Source: Clostridia bacterium (GTDB lineage Bacteria; Bacillota; Clostridia; TANB77; CAG-508). From it: 60,395 nt of DNA. Made by a program: the position numbers and the translations under genes. Below, in pieces: positions 43,509 through 54,005 of this stretch. How positions within the stretch are numbered: position 1 is the first letter of the stretch; the number at the start of each line of letters is the position of its first letter. Where the stretch lies: NCBI GenBank assembly GCA_017625465.1, contig JAGAKS010000015.1:1-60395 (forward strand). Reading direction: 5' to 3'. The notes beneath the pieces were generated by a model. It worked only from the letters and a program-made list of their open reading frames with translations, did no database searches and had not been told where the DNA came from.

Positions 43509-44021
43509 ATGGAAATCTTTACGTTATTAGAAACTTTAGAAGATATAATCGAAAATGCAAAATCTATACCATTTACTGAAAAAGTAATTGTTGATAAAGA
43601 TGATATATTAGATTTAGTTAAAGAAATAAGATTAAAGCTTCCAGATGAATTAAAACAAGCAAAATGGATTAAAGAAGAGCGTGAAAGAATTATGGCAGAA
43701 GCACATAAGGATGCAGATGACATAGTGAAAGAAGCTGAAAACAGAATTATTTCAATGATTGATGAGCATGAAATTACTAGAAAAGCTTATGACAAAAAAG
43801 AAGAAATTGTGGCACAAGCAAATGAGATGCATAGAACAATGGTTAGAGATACAAACGAGTATGCAGATGGCATTTTAGAGGGAGTTGAAAATACTGTTAA
43901 ACAGCTAGAACAAGCTTTAGAAAATGTTAATGTTACTATAAAAGAAACACTAGCTAATGTTGAAGGTACAATCAAACAAACAGTTGAAACAATTGAGAAT
44001 AACAGAAAAGAGCTTAAATAA
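43509..44021 (+). CDS. Coiled-coil protein resembling ATPase stalk subunits
   Basis: 170 aa, almost entirely helical and charged (LKQAKWIKEERERIMAEAHKDADDIVKEAENRI). The pattern is like the b/E-type stalk subunits of rotary ATPases, and such names are common for this neighbour of rsmD in Clostridia, but no ATPase genes are nearby. A DivIVA-like or scaffold role is equally possible. No signal or membrane segment. Starts 3 nt after rsmD, hence same operon; a terminator follows. Confidence 0.6.
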   Translation: MEIFTLLETLEDIIENAKSIPFTEKVIVDKDDILDLVKEIRLKLPDELKQAKWIKEERERIMAEAHKDADDIVKEAENRIISMIDEHEITRKAYDKKEEIVAQANEMHRTMVRDTNEYADGILEGVENTVKQLEQALENVNVTIKETLANVEGTIKQTVETIENNRKELK

Positions 44022-44033
44022 ATTATAAAAATA

Positions 44034-44072
44034 AGACCACAATCTGAAATTTTCGATTATGGTCTGTTTTTT
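44034..44072 (+). terminator. Terminator directly before ftsK
   Basis: AGACCACAATC / GATTATGGTCT stem and six T, whose tail runs into the AGGAGG of ftsK. Termination or read-through here would set ftsK expression. Confidence 0.8.
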
Positions 44073-44083
44073 AGGAGGAGAAA

Positions 44084-46603
44084 TTGGGGAGAAAGCGAAA
44101 AACTACTAAAAGTACATCTAGAAGTACAAAAAACAATAGAAGAAAACAAAGTAAATTTAGTTTAGATTTAGCGGTAATTTCATTACTTGTTATTAGTATA
44201 TTACTTTTTGTTTTGATATATGGTGAAACTGGAGCAATAGGAGAAGTATTAAGTCCAATGCTTGGGGGTATAATAGGTTTTATAAAATATTTGATCCCAA
44301 TTGGAATGCTTGCTATTGCTGTTTCTGTTGCAAGAGATGATAGAGATTACGTATTATCAAAACTTGTGCAATATGTAATTTTCTTAGCTTGTATTGCTGC
44401 AATGCTTACTATTTTCCAAATTTCTAAAGGAACCATAAATACAGATTTGGAATTTAAAGAAGTTTTACAAGTAGCTTATGATTTAGGTGAAAAAAATATA
44501 GGTGGTGGAACAGTAGGTGCTGTAATTAGTTATCCATTAATAAGTCTATTTGGAATGTTTGGCGCAGCAATCGCAGCAGTAGGAACTGCCATTATATTAT
44601 TAGTATTTACCTTTGGAATAGAACCTTCTAAAATTATTGCAGCATTTCTTGATAAAATTGATGAAGAACGTAGCTATAATAGAGAAGAGATGGATGCAGC
44701 TTATGAGAGAAGAAGAGCAAAAAAAAGTACTTTTGTAGATATTGATGAAGAACCACAAAAAACTTTATCTAGAAAACAAGCAAAACAAGAAGAAATTAAG
44801 CATGTGCCAGAATCAATTGGAGAAGATCAAATTACAATAAATGTAGCAACAGGTGAAATAATAGATGAGCCACAAAAAGAAGAAAAAAATCAAAAAGTTA
44901 AATTTAATTTGTTTAATAAAAATGGGGAAGTAAAAGAAGAACCACATAAAAATAATCCGGAAGAAATTGAAGCTAATTTATTTAAAGTTGAAGAAAAAAC
45001 AAAAGAAGTACAAACTCAAGCTGTTCTTCAACTAGCACATAATGAAGTTTCAATTGATGACGAAAATTATGAATTTCCACCGATTGAGCTTATGAAGGCT
45101 GGAGATAGTAAGGGAAATAAAGGTAGCAAAAAAGTATTAGCAGATACTGCTACAAAATTACAAAAAACATTATATAGTTTTGGTGTTTCTGCAAAAGTAG
45201 AAAATGTTTCTGTAGGACCTGCTATTACAAGATACGAATTAAAACCAGCAGAAGGTGTAAGAGTTAGCAAAATTGCAAAACTTTCAGACGATATAGCACT
45301 TAATTTAGCCGCAGAAAGTATAAGAATTGAAGCTCCAATTCCAGGAAAACAAGCTGTTGGTATAGAGATACCAAATAAAGAAAAAGAGGTAGTACATTTA
45401 AGAGAAATTATAGAATCTGTAAAATTCCAAGATGCAGAATCAAATTTATCAATGGCACTTGGAAAAGATATTGCAGGTGAACCTGTAATTGCAGATATAG
45501 CTAAAATGCCTCATGTACTTATCGCAGGTTCAACAGGTTCTGGTAAATCTGTATGTATAAATACATTGATAGCAAGTATATTATATAAATCAAAACCAAG
45601 TGATGTTAAGCTTTTGATGGTAGATCCAAAGGTTGTTGAACTTTCTGTATATAATGGCATACCACATTTGTTAATTCCAGTTGTTACAGATGCCAAAAAA
45701 GCTGCAGGTGCTTTAGCATGGGCAGTTCAAGAGATGGAAAACAGATATCAATTATTTGCTAAAAAGAATGTTAGAGATTTAAAAGGATACAATGCAGTAA
45801 TTGAAAGAGAAAAAGAAACAATGGACGGTGAGCAAGCTGAGCTTGAAGAAAAATACGATCAAGGAAAACTTCCACAAATTGTGATTATCATAGATGAGCT
45901 TGCTGATTTAATGATGGTAGCTGCAAAAGATGTAGAAGATGCAATTTGTAGACTAGCTCAAAAAGCTAGAGCAGCTGGTATGCATTTAGTTATAGCAACA
46001 CAAAGACCATCTGTTGATGTTATTACTGGTATCATTAAAGCTAATGTTCCATCAAGAATTGCTTTTGCAGTTTCATCACAAATAGATTCTAGAACAATTT
46101 TAGATATGGCAGGTGCTGAAAAACTACTTGGAAAAGGAGATATGCTTTTCTATCCAATAGGGGCAAATAAACCAGTTAGAGTTCAAGGTTCTTTTGTTGA
46201 TGATAAGGAAGTTGAAAAAATAGTTTCTTTCATTAAAAAAGACGGAGAGCAAAGCGAATACAGTAAAAAGATATTGGAACAAATTGAAAATTCTACAAAA
46301 TCTGATAAAGAACGTGATGAAGATATGATGGATGATGATGATGAAACAGATCCATTACTTACAGAAGCAATAGAATATGCTTTGGAAGTTGGTCAAGCTT
46401 CTGTATCAATGTTCCAAAGAAAATTTAAAATTGGATATTCAAGAGCTGGTCGACTTATAGACAGTATGCACGAAAGAGGCATCATATCAGGCTTCGAAGG
46501 AAGTAAGCCACGAAAACTTTTAATGACAAAAGAGCGTTGGGCTGAACTTAATATGATGCAATCACCAGCAAATAGTGATATAGATGAAGAAAATCAAGAA
46601 TAA
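44084..46603 (+). CDS. ftsK: DNA translocase FtsK/SpoIIIE
   Basis: 839 aa from TTG 44084 (AGGAGG 5 nt upstream). Pumps DNA across the division or sporulation septum. Four N-terminal membrane helices (about 28-185), an acidic linker (about 200-330), then the motor: Walker A AGSTGSGKSVCINTLI (about 482-497), Walker B VIIIDELADLMMVAA (about 600-614), and the C-terminal gamma winged helix QASVSMFQRKFKIGYSRAGRLIDSMHERGII. Which paralogue (septal FtsK or SpoIIIE) cannot be told. Confidence 0.94.
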   Translation: MGRKRKTTKSTSRSTKNNRRKQSKFSLDLAVISLLVISILLFVLIYGETGAIGEVLSPMLGGIIGFIKYLIPIGMLAIAVSVARDDRDYVLSKLVQYVIFLACIAAMLTIFQISKGTINTDLEFKEVLQVAYDLGEKNIGGGTVGAVISYPLISLFGMFGAAIAAVGTAIILLVFTFGIEPSKIIAAFLDKIDEERSYNREEMDAAYERRRAKKSTFVDIDEEPQKTLSRKQAKQEEIKHVPESIGEDQITINVATGEIIDEPQKEEKNQKVKFNLFNKNGEVKEEPHKNNPEEIEANLFKVEEKTKEVQTQAVLQLAHNEVSIDDENYEFPPIELMKAGDSKGNKGSKKVLADTATKLQKTLYSFGVSAKVENVSVGPAITRYELKPAEGVRVSKIAKLSDDIALNLAAESIRIEAPIPGKQAVGIEIPNKEKEVVHLREIIESVKFQDAESNLSMALGKDIAGEPVIADIAKMPHVLIAGSTGSGKSVCINTLIASILYKSKPSDVKLLMVDPKVVELSVYNGIPHLLIPVVTDAKKAAGALAWAVQEMENRYQLFAKKNVRDLKGYNAVIEREKETMDGEQAELEEKYDQGKLPQIVIIIDELADLMMVAAKDVEDAICRLAQKARAAGMHLVIATQRPSVDVITGIIKANVPSRIAFAVSSQIDSRTILDMAGAEKLLGKGDMLFYPIGANKPVRVQGSFVDDKEVEKIVSFIKKDGEQSEYSKKILEQIENSTKSDKERDEDMMDDDDETDPLLTEAIEYALEVGQASVSMFQRKFKIGYSRAGRLIDSMHERGIISGFEGSKPRKLLMTKERWAELNMMQSPANSDIDEENQE

Positions 46604-46637
46604 TATTTAATGACGGAAGGAGGTTTTTTAAAGCGAG

Positions 46638-48161
46638 ATGAATATATTTTCTAAATTAAAAGATTATAACTCAGAGTTAGAAGAAATTTTAGATAGAAAG
46701 TATTTCTCTTCTAGCGTAAAAAATCTTCTTCTTAGTATGATTTATAAGATTGAAAATTCATATAATGATTATGAGACAATAAAAAGAGTTGTTAGAAAAA
46801 AAGAAGAATTCTTAACAGAACTTGTTGAGACAATTAGTAAATATTGTGATAATGTTAAAATTGTAGAACCAGAAAGCAAAGGGTCAGAGATATTACAAAA
46901 AAATAAGGTTTTAGCATTAACAAATGAAAAAGAAAGAAGTCTATTAGCATATCCAACAGAAAATGCATTGTTATACGCAATTTCAGATATTGTTCCAAAA
47001 TATTTTTATATCAAAAATGAAGTAATATTTAAAAAAACAATTCAAGATATGCTTGTTGAAGGCTATAATACAAACAATTTAGAAATTTTGGTAAATTTTA
47101 ATGGATGGTCTTGGGACACAAAATCTAAGTCTATAGGCAAGTATATAAATAATTTAATTTATCAAAATTTTTTGTTTTTAGTGGGCGAAAACTTTTTAAA
47201 AGAATGGAGAAATACTAGCTCAAATAAAATAGACTATTTTTCAGAAATAGAAGATAGGATAAACTCTTTAGATAAAGATAATCAGTTCTTAATTTATATG
47301 TGTAAAATTTTATATGCTAAGGTAAATGAAAAAGAAAAATCTCAAATAAGTATAAAATTAAAAGAGAAATCTAAAGAACTTGCTAAAATTAAAGATAAAG
47401 ATAAATTTTTGGAAAATATGAGAAATAAAAAAATGAAGCTTACAAAAGTGCTTCAAAAAATTGATTTAACTTTGAGTGATGAAAAAGTTTTAGCAAAAGA
47501 ATTTAAAAAGAGAAATAGTAAACTAGATGATGATAAAAAGATAGGAAGTATAAAAATCTTTTTAAATATGCTAATAAGAGAAAGAGAACAAACTTTAGCC
47601 GAGTTTAAAGAAGCTTCTGATTTATCTTTACCAGTAAATTATTTAAAATATAAAGCAAAACTTGAAAAATATGAGTCTATTTATAAAAATAAAGAAGCAA
47701 TAGACAAAGATATTGTAGAAATGGAAAAATGTTTTTTAAAGTTAATGGAGCAAAAAACTTTAAAAGCTACAACAAATAACGAAATTATAGATATTATATA
47801 TATATTGAGATATTTAAAAAATATCAATGTTAGTAAAGAATATCAAATAAAAGATATTCCAGTGCTTAATAAATATATAGATAAAATTTTAAAAATAGCA
47901 ATTACTAGAGCTTGTAAATCAGGAATTATAAAGATTATAAGTATGGACATAAACAAAAATTACGAAATTATTAAATTTGCTATTGATAGTACAATTATAG
48001 ATTTAGAAGAAATAAAAGTATATTTAGAAACTGAAAAAGATGAGTTAACTGTAAAAGTATATGATAAAGAAATTTTTGAAAAAGAAGAAACTCAAAAATT
48101 TAGTGGAGACAAAAAAGATATTGAAATAAAACTTAAAAAAATGATAAAGTTATTTAATTAA
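46638..48161 (+). CDS. Large cytoplasmic protein of unknown function
   Basis: 507 aa, Lys/Glu/Asn-rich and mainly helical, with coiled-coil stretches at about 225-330. No membrane segment or known catalytic motif seen. A short aromatic cluster NFNGWSWD (about 154-161) stands out. ATG 46638 has AAGGAGG about 14 nt upstream, longer than usual. It sits between ftsK and a beta-CASP RNase-like gene with a 43-nt gap. No family recognised. Confidence 0.55.
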   Translation: MNIFSKLKDYNSELEEILDRKYFSSSVKNLLLSMIYKIENSYNDYETIKRVVRKKEEFLTELVETISKYCDNVKIVEPESKGSEILQKNKVLALTNEKERSLLAYPTENALLYAISDIVPKYFYIKNEVIFKKTIQDMLVEGYNTNNLEILVNFNGWSWDTKSKSIGKYINNLIYQNFLFLVGENFLKEWRNTSSNKIDYFSEIEDRINSLDKDNQFLIYMCKILYAKVNEKEKSQISIKLKEKSKELAKIKDKDKFLENMRNKKMKLTKVLQKIDLTLSDEKVLAKEFKKRNSKLDDDKKIGSIKIFLNMLIREREQTLAEFKEASDLSLPVNYLKYKAKLEKYESIYKNKEAIDKDIVEMEKCFLKLMEQKTLKATTNNEIIDIIYILRYLKNINVSKEYQIKDIPVLNKYIDKILKIAITRACKSGIIKIISMDINKNYEIIKFAIDSTIIDLEEIKVYLETEKDELTVKVYDKEIFEKEETQKFSGDKKDIEIKLKKMIKLFN

Positions 48162-48191
48162 ATTTAAAAGTAATGTTTTTACTTTTAAATT
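48161..48191. other. 13-bp hairpin just upstream of the beta-CASP gene
   Basis: AATTTAAAAGTAA / TTACTTTTAAATT with a five-base loop and no T run; abuts the RBS AAGAGGAGG, so it may mask translation or protect an mRNA end. Confidence 0.6.
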
Positions 48192-48204
48192 AAGAGGAGG
48201 ATTT

Positions 48205-49857
48205 ATGAAAATTACATTCTTAGGAGCTGCAAAAACCGTAACAGGTTCAAATTTTTTAGTTGAAGCAGCAGGAAAAAAATTTTTAGTTGATTGTGGAATG
48301 TATCAAGGAAAAGTTACACATGACTTAGAAAATTCAGATCCATTTCTATACAATGTTGCTGATATTGATTTTATGCTTTTAACACATGCTCATATAGATC
48401 ACTCAGGAAGAATTCCTAAATTATACAATGAAGGTTTTAGAGGAAAAATATATGCAACAAAGGCTACCTGCGATTTATGTGAAATTATGCTTCCAGATAG
48501 TGGTCATATCCAAGAAATTGAAATCGAATGGAGAAATAGAAAGAGAAAAAGAGAAGGAAAAGAAGCATTACCTCCATTATACACAGCTGAAGATGCTTTA
48601 AGATGTATGGAAATATTTGAACCAGTAGATTATGATGATATTATAGAAATTGATGATAATATTAGTGTTAGATTTAATGACGCAGGTCATATGTTAGGTT
48701 CTGCAATTATTGAAATTTGGGCTTTTGAGGATGGAAAAACTGTTAAAACAGTATTCACAGGCGATTTAGGAAATAACGACTTACCACTTTTAGATTCTCC
48801 AACTATGATAGATAATGCAGATTATGTTATTATGGAGTCTACTTATGGAAATAGACTTCATATGAAAAACTTAGAAAAAGCAAATATGTTCTTAGATATC
48901 GTTTCAGAAACTTTAGATAAAGGTGGAACAGTTGTAATACCTTCATTTGCTGTGGGTAGAACACAAGAAATTCTATATGAAATTGATACTTTAAAAGAAG
49001 AAAAAGGTCAAGACGAAGAGTTCGCCAAAAAATATCAAACTTTAATGAGAGCACCAGTTTATGTAGATAGTCCACTTGCTATTTCAGCAACAGAAGTATT
49101 TAAGAAAAATACAGAACTATTTGAAGAAGAAATACAAGAAAAAATGAAATCTGGAGACCATCCATTAGAGTTCCCAGGACTTAAATTTACTGTTACAGCT
49201 GATGAATCAAAAGCTTTAAATGAAAGTAATGAATCTTCAATAATAATTTCAGCTAGTGGTATGTGCGAAGTAGGTAGAATTAAACACCACTTAAAGCATA
49301 ACCTATGGAATCCAAATAGTACAATTTTGTTTGTTGGTTACCAAGCACCAGGAACACTTGGAAGAAGTATAGTTGATGGTGCTAAAAAAGTTAAAATTTT
49401 TGGAGAAGAAATTGCAGTAAATGCTAGAGTTGAATATATTGAAGGTTATTCAGGACATGCTGATCAAGAATGGCTTTTGAACTTTGTATATTCATTTATA
49501 ACAAAACCAAAACATATCTTTTTAGTTCATGGTGAAGAAGAAGGTCAAATTGAGTTAAAGAAAAAGATTGAAGAAACAGCAGAAATTTCAGTTACTATAC
49601 CAGATTTTGGTGAAAGCTATGAGCTTACTCCAGAAAAATTAGAAAGACTTGAAGAGAGTGAAGAAGTTAAGAAATACAATCAAGAATTTGTTAGATTTGA
49701 TGTTCTTGATAGAATTGAAAAGATGAAAGATGATATTGAAAGTCTTGAAAATATTGTTCGTGATGAAAACTTTGAAGCAGAAAATAATGAAATAAGAGCA
49801 TTAAGTGATAGAATTAAAGAGATAGAAAAACAAATAGCAAATATGATAACAAAATAG
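48205..49857 (+). CDS. Metallo-beta-lactamase / beta-CASP RNA-processing nuclease family protein
   Basis: 550 aa. MBL motifs: LTHAHIDHSGRIP (about 60-72), HMLGSAIIEI, and FTGDLGN (about 190). The beta-CASP domain follows with VVIPSFAVGRTQEILYEI and ISASGMCEVGRIKHHLKHNLW; then the RMMBL zinc motif EGYSGHADQEWLL and VHGEEEG. The C-terminal 60 residues form a coiled coil. Family members (CPSF73-like, YSH1/RNase J relatives) cleave RNA; the substrate here is unknown. GH15 gene starts 9 nt later. Confidence 0.9.
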   Translation: MKITFLGAAKTVTGSNFLVEAAGKKFLVDCGMYQGKVTHDLENSDPFLYNVADIDFMLLTHAHIDHSGRIPKLYNEGFRGKIYATKATCDLCEIMLPDSGHIQEIEIEWRNRKRKREGKEALPPLYTAEDALRCMEIFEPVDYDDIIEIDDNISVRFNDAGHMLGSAIIEIWAFEDGKTVKTVFTGDLGNNDLPLLDSPTMIDNADYVIMESTYGNRLHMKNLEKANMFLDIVSETLDKGGTVVIPSFAVGRTQEILYEIDTLKEEKGQDEEFAKKYQTLMRAPVYVDSPLAISATEVFKKNTELFEEEIQEKMKSGDHPLEFPGLKFTVTADESKALNESNESSIIISASGMCEVGRIKHHLKHNLWNPNSTILFVGYQAPGTLGRSIVDGAKKVKIFGEEIAVNARVEYIEGYSGHADQEWLLNFVYSFITKPKHIFLVHGEEEGQIELKKKIEETAEISVTIPDFGESYELTPEKLERLEESEEVKKYNQEFVRFDVLDRIEKMKDDIESLENIVRDENFEAENNEIRALSDRIKEIEKQIANMITK

Positions 49858-49866
49858 GAGATACAG

Positions 49867-51765
49867 ATGATTACAAAATATTTTAATGATGCAATAGTAG
49901 GAAATAGAACAGTAACAGCCAGCTTTTCAAAAACGGGAGAGCTTTTGAGATTATATAGTCCAACAGTAGATTATAAACAATTTATTGAAAGATTTAATGT
50001 TGGTGTAAAAATAAATGATTCAGCAATGATATATCTTCACAATGATATAAATAATGCTTACAATCAAGATTATGTAGAAAACACAAATGTATTAGAAACA
50101 GAAATATTAAATACATATTTTAATTTAAGAGTATTGCAAACAGATTTAGTACCAGTAAATGAAAATATTTTAATTAAAAATTACAAAATGACTAATGAAA
50201 GTAATATAGATTTTGATTTGAGCTTTTTGGTGTATTCTGAATTAATGACAAATTCTAATAATGATACTTGTGGTTATTTTAAAAATGATGCATTAATACA
50301 GTACAATCACGATTATTCTGTATGTGTTTTTGCAAAAGAGAAACCAGATTCTAAGCAAATAAATGGTGTACAAAATAATATTATGGATGGCGTAATTGGT
50401 GGCAAAGATTATATTGGAATGTCATCAAATTCAGCTATAAGTTATAATTTTAAAATTCCGGCTGGAAAAAGTGTAACAATAGCGATATATGTTTATATAA
50501 ATGACAATAATTCAAAATGCTTACTAAATGAATTAGACAATGAAATTGAGAGATTTAGAAAATTAGATATCAAAAAAACAATAGAAGATACAAAAAAATA
50601 TTGGAAAAAATTTGTTAAAGAACATGATAAACTTGGAATTAATAAATTAAATATTGATAGTAGAATAAAACAAATTTATAACAGAAGTATTTTGCTATTT
50701 CCACTTGTTACAAATCCAGTTACTGGAGGGGTATCTGCAGGTATAGAAGTAGATGAAGGCAAAACAAAATGTGGAAGATATTCATATTGTTGGCCTAGAG
50801 ATGCTGTGTTTATTACAGAAGCTTTAGATGCCGTAGGTATGAGCGAAGATGCAGAGAGATTTTATTCAAAATTTTGTAAAATGACTCAAAGCAAAAATGG
50901 TATGTGGGAGCAAAGATTTTATACTGATGGAAAGTTAGCACCAGCATGGGGCTATCAAATAGATGAAACTGCTGCTGTTATTTTTGGTGCTTATTCACAT
51001 TATACAGCTTGCAAAGATAAAAACTTTTTAAAATCAAATTTAAAAATGTTAGAAAATGGAGTGACTTTTTTAGAAAAATATATTGATGATGTATTTAATA
51101 AAACAGGAAAATTTCCAAAAAGTTATGATTTATGGGAAGAGTGTGAAGGAGTTTCTTTATATTCTATATCAGCGATTTTCGCAGCTTTTAGTGCAATGCT
51201 AAAAATATATGATATTGTTAAGGATATGTTCGACAATAACAGATTAAAAGTTGAAGCAATTAATAAACAAATTAAAAAATTAGAAAAATTAGTTATAGAT
51301 GTAAAAGAATATTGTTTAAAAGAATTCTATGATGATGAAAAAAAATCTTATGTTAGAAATACAGTTGATAAAAAAATAGATATTAGTTTATTAGGTACTG
51401 TAACACCATTTGAAATGTTTACACCAAAAGAAAAAAATATTCAAAATACAATTGAAAGAATAAATATGACTATTCGTACATATACCGGTGGTTATATAAG
51501 ATACGAAGGAGATAGCTATATGGGTGGATATAATCCATGGCCTATAGCAAATTTATGGATGGCGTGTTATAATCTAGAAGCAGGAGAAAACAAAAAGGCT
51601 TTAGAAAACTTTAGCTTTGTTACAACTTCTGCATCAGATTACGGATTATTAGGCGAGCAAGTAAATAATGATGCAAGAAAACCAGCATGGGTTATAGGAC
51701 TTACATGGAGTCATGCAATGTATATTATAGTGCTTGCAAAATTAAAAAAATTAGGTCTTATATAA
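49867..51765 (+). CDS. Glycoside hydrolase family 15 (glucoamylase/trehalase-like)
   Basis: 632 aa, no signal peptide, so cytoplasmic. An N-terminal beta-sandwich (1-250) and an (alpha/alpha)6 barrel. GH15 signatures: GRYSYCWPRDAVFITEALDAVG (about 300-321), WEQRFYTDGKLAPAWGYQIDETA with the probable catalytic acid Glu, and LLGEQVN (about 595-601) with the probable base. WEECEGVSLYS is also conserved. Likely releases glucose from intracellular alpha-glucans or trehalose. Nine nt after the nuclease gene and 9 nt before radA. Confidence 0.9.
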   Translation: MITKYFNDAIVGNRTVTASFSKTGELLRLYSPTVDYKQFIERFNVGVKINDSAMIYLHNDINNAYNQDYVENTNVLETEILNTYFNLRVLQTDLVPVNENILIKNYKMTNESNIDFDLSFLVYSELMTNSNNDTCGYFKNDALIQYNHDYSVCVFAKEKPDSKQINGVQNNIMDGVIGGKDYIGMSSNSAISYNFKIPAGKSVTIAIYVYINDNNSKCLLNELDNEIERFRKLDIKKTIEDTKKYWKKFVKEHDKLGINKLNIDSRIKQIYNRSILLFPLVTNPVTGGVSAGIEVDEGKTKCGRYSYCWPRDAVFITEALDAVGMSEDAERFYSKFCKMTQSKNGMWEQRFYTDGKLAPAWGYQIDETAAVIFGAYSHYTACKDKNFLKSNLKMLENGVTFLEKYIDDVFNKTGKFPKSYDLWEECEGVSLYSISAIFAAFSAMLKIYDIVKDMFDNNRLKVEAINKQIKKLEKLVIDVKEYCLKEFYDDEKKSYVRNTVDKKIDISLLGTVTPFEMFTPKEKNIQNTIERINMTIRTYTGGYIRYEGDSYMGGYNPWPIANLWMACYNLEAGENKKALENFSFVTTSASDYGLLGEQVNNDARKPAWVIGLTWSHAMYIIVLAKLKKLGLI

Positions 51766-51774
51766 AGGAGTATT

Positions 51775-53136
51775 ATGACAAAAAAAGTATCTACAGTTTT
51801 TGTATGTAATGAATGTGGTTATGAAAGTAGTAAATGGCTTGGAAAATGCCCTGCTTGCAATAGTTGGAATACATTTGTTGAAGAAAAGGCAGTTCAAGCA
51901 ACAACTTCAAAAGATAGGAAAAAGCCTCAAGGCGAAGTTGTCAAATTAAATAAAGTTGAAAAGAAAGAAACTACTAGAGTAAAAACAGGAGTAGAAGAAT
52001 TAGATAGAGTGTTAGGTGGAGGCTTTGTAAATGGTTCATTAACTTTGTTAGGTGGAGAGCCGGGTATAGGAAAATCAACACTTATATTGCAAATTTGTAA
52101 TAGTTTAGCTCTAAATGGTAAAGTTTTATATGTATCTGGTGAGGAATCTGCTGAACAAATAAAACTAAGAGCTGATAGACTTGGAATTGATAATGATAAT
52201 ATTTTGTTTTTATCTGAAACTGATATTGACAATGTTGAGGTAAGTTTAGAAAAAGAAGAGCCAAAATTTGTTATCATAGATTCAATTCAAACTATGTATT
52301 CAGAAGAAATAACTTCTGCACCAGGTAGTGTTAGTCAAGTTCGTGAAATTACAGCAAGAATAATGAAAATGTGTAAACAAAAAGAAATAACAACTGTAAT
52401 TATTGGACATGTTACAAAAGATGGAAATATAGCAGGTCCAAGAGTTTTAGAACACATGGTAGATACAGTTTTGTATTTAGAAGGTGAAAGATATTTTACT
52501 TATAGAATTTTACGAGGAGTAAAAAATAGATTTGGTTCTACTAATGAAATTGGTATGTTTGAGATGGAAGAAAAAGGACTAGTTGAAATTAAAAATCCAT
52601 CATCAATATTAATTTCAGAAAGAGATGGAAATCCAGCAGGCTCTGTAATTGCAGTAAGTTTGGAAGGAACACGACCACTTTTAATAGAGCTTCAAGCATT
52701 AACTACATTTAGTGTTTTTGGAATACCTAGAAGAAATGCTAATGGAATTGATTATAATAGATTAACATTACTTATGGCAGTATTAGAAAAAAGAGCTAAT
52801 ATGCAACTGGGAAATCAAGATGTTTATTTGAATATTGTTGGTGGAATTAAAGTAAATGAACCAGCTTTAGATTTGGCTTCAATTTTAGCAGTAGCATCTA
52901 GCTTTAAAAACATAAGTATAAAAGAAGATGTCGTTGCTATTGGTGAAGTTGGGCTTACTGGCGAAGTAAGAAGTGTTAATATGATAGATAAGCGTATTAA
53001 AGAAGCAGAGAAGCTTGGTTATAAAACTTGTATAATTCCAGAAAGTAATAAAAAACTATTGAAAGAAAAATATAAATTAGATATAATAGGCGCAAAGAAT
53101 ATAATAGATGCGATGAAGTATTTAGGTTTAAAATAG
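51775..53136 (+). CDS. radA: DNA repair protein RadA (Sms)
   Basis: 453 aa. Branch-migration helicase aiding RecA-mediated recombination. N-terminal zinc finger CNECGYESSKWLGKCPAC (residues 10-27), Walker A GGEPGIGKSTL (about 96-106), the RadA-specific KNRFGSTNEIGMFEM (about 250), and a Lon-like C-terminal domain (QDVYLNIVGGIKVNEPALDLASILAVASS). RBS AAAGGAG. Confidence 0.96.
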   Translation: MTKKVSTVFVCNECGYESSKWLGKCPACNSWNTFVEEKAVQATTSKDRKKPQGEVVKLNKVEKKETTRVKTGVEELDRVLGGGFVNGSLTLLGGEPGIGKSTLILQICNSLALNGKVLYVSGEESAEQIKLRADRLGIDNDNILFLSETDIDNVEVSLEKEEPKFVIIDSIQTMYSEEITSAPGSVSQVREITARIMKMCKQKEITTVIIGHVTKDGNIAGPRVLEHMVDTVLYLEGERYFTYRILRGVKNRFGSTNEIGMFEMEEKGLVEIKNPSSILISERDGNPAGSVIAVSLEGTRPLLIELQALTTFSVFGIPRRNANGIDYNRLTLLMAVLEKRANMQLGNQDVYLNIVGGIKVNEPALDLASILAVASSFKNISIKEDVVAIGEVGLTGEVRSVNMIDKRIKEAEKLGYKTCIIPESNKKLLKEKYKLDIIGAKNIIDAMKYLGLK

Positions 53137-53153
53137 AAAGGCGGAAAATTTTA

Positions 53154-53969
53154 ATGAAAAACAAGACAAAATTAATTATTTGGATTATTGTAGCTATATT
53201 AGCTATTGCACTTTGTGGAGCTTTGACATGTAACATTGTACTTGCAAAAACACATAAAGTACAAAATCCAGTAGCTACATTTGAAGTAGAAAATTACGGA
53301 AATATAAAAATAGAGTTATATCCTGAATATGCTCCAAATACAGTATCAAATTTTGTAAATTTAATACAAAAAGAGTTTTATAATGGAAAAACTTTTTATG
53401 GTAAAGATGTAAATGCCATATATGCTACAAAAAATGCTGATGGAACAGATGCTGAGCCAACAAAAAGCTTGGTAGATAGTTCAGTAGAAAAAGGTTCTGT
53501 AGGAGATACAAAATATCAAATTGCAGGAGAATTTGTTGCAAATGGTTATGAAAATAATACTTTAAAACACGAAAAAGGTGTTATTTCAATGCTTAGAGAA
53601 GAATATCCTTCATATTTTGGTTTAACAGAACAAGGTTATAATTCTGCTTCTTGTCATTTCCAAATTATGTTAGATACAAATAGAAATTTAAATGGTGCTT
53701 ATACAGCATTTGGTAAAGTTATCGAAGGTTTAGATGTTGTAGAAAAAATATTTAATGCTGAAGCTAAGCCAGCTGAAGAGGGAGAAGATACTGCATCTAG
53801 TGAAAATGAAATAACAGAATTAGCAACTCCAGCTGTTATAACAAAAGCAACAGTTGAAACTTATGGAGTAGATTATAAAGTGCCAGAAGTTACAGATGCA
53901 TTCGATTATGATGCATTTTTACAAAACTATTTTAATCAATACTATAATTCAGGAGCAACTGCTGAGTAA
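53154..53969 (+). CDS. Secreted or membrane-anchored cyclophilin-type peptidyl-prolyl isomerase
   Basis: 271 aa. A signal anchor at 5-30 (KLIIWIIVAILAIALCGALTCNIVLA). The cyclophilin domain begins VATFEVENYGNIKIELYPEYAPNTVSNFVNLI and contains SASCHFQIMLDTN and NGAYTAFGKVIEGLDVVEKI, with an insertion (about 85-125) and an acidic tail. Likely folds exported proteins outside the membrane. Starts 17 nt after radA. Confidence 0.9.
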   Translation: MKNKTKLIIWIIVAILAIALCGALTCNIVLAKTHKVQNPVATFEVENYGNIKIELYPEYAPNTVSNFVNLIQKEFYNGKTFYGKDVNAIYATKNADGTDAEPTKSLVDSSVEKGSVGDTKYQIAGEFVANGYENNTLKHEKGVISMLREEYPSYFGLTEQGYNSASCHFQIMLDTNRNLNGAYTAFGKVIEGLDVVEKIFNAEAKPAEEGEDTASSENEITELATPAVITKATVETYGVDYKVPEVTDAFDYDAFLQNYFNQYYNSGATAE

Positions 53970-54005
53970 AATTCAAAAGAAAAAAAGGAGGAATCCTTAA
54001 AAAGT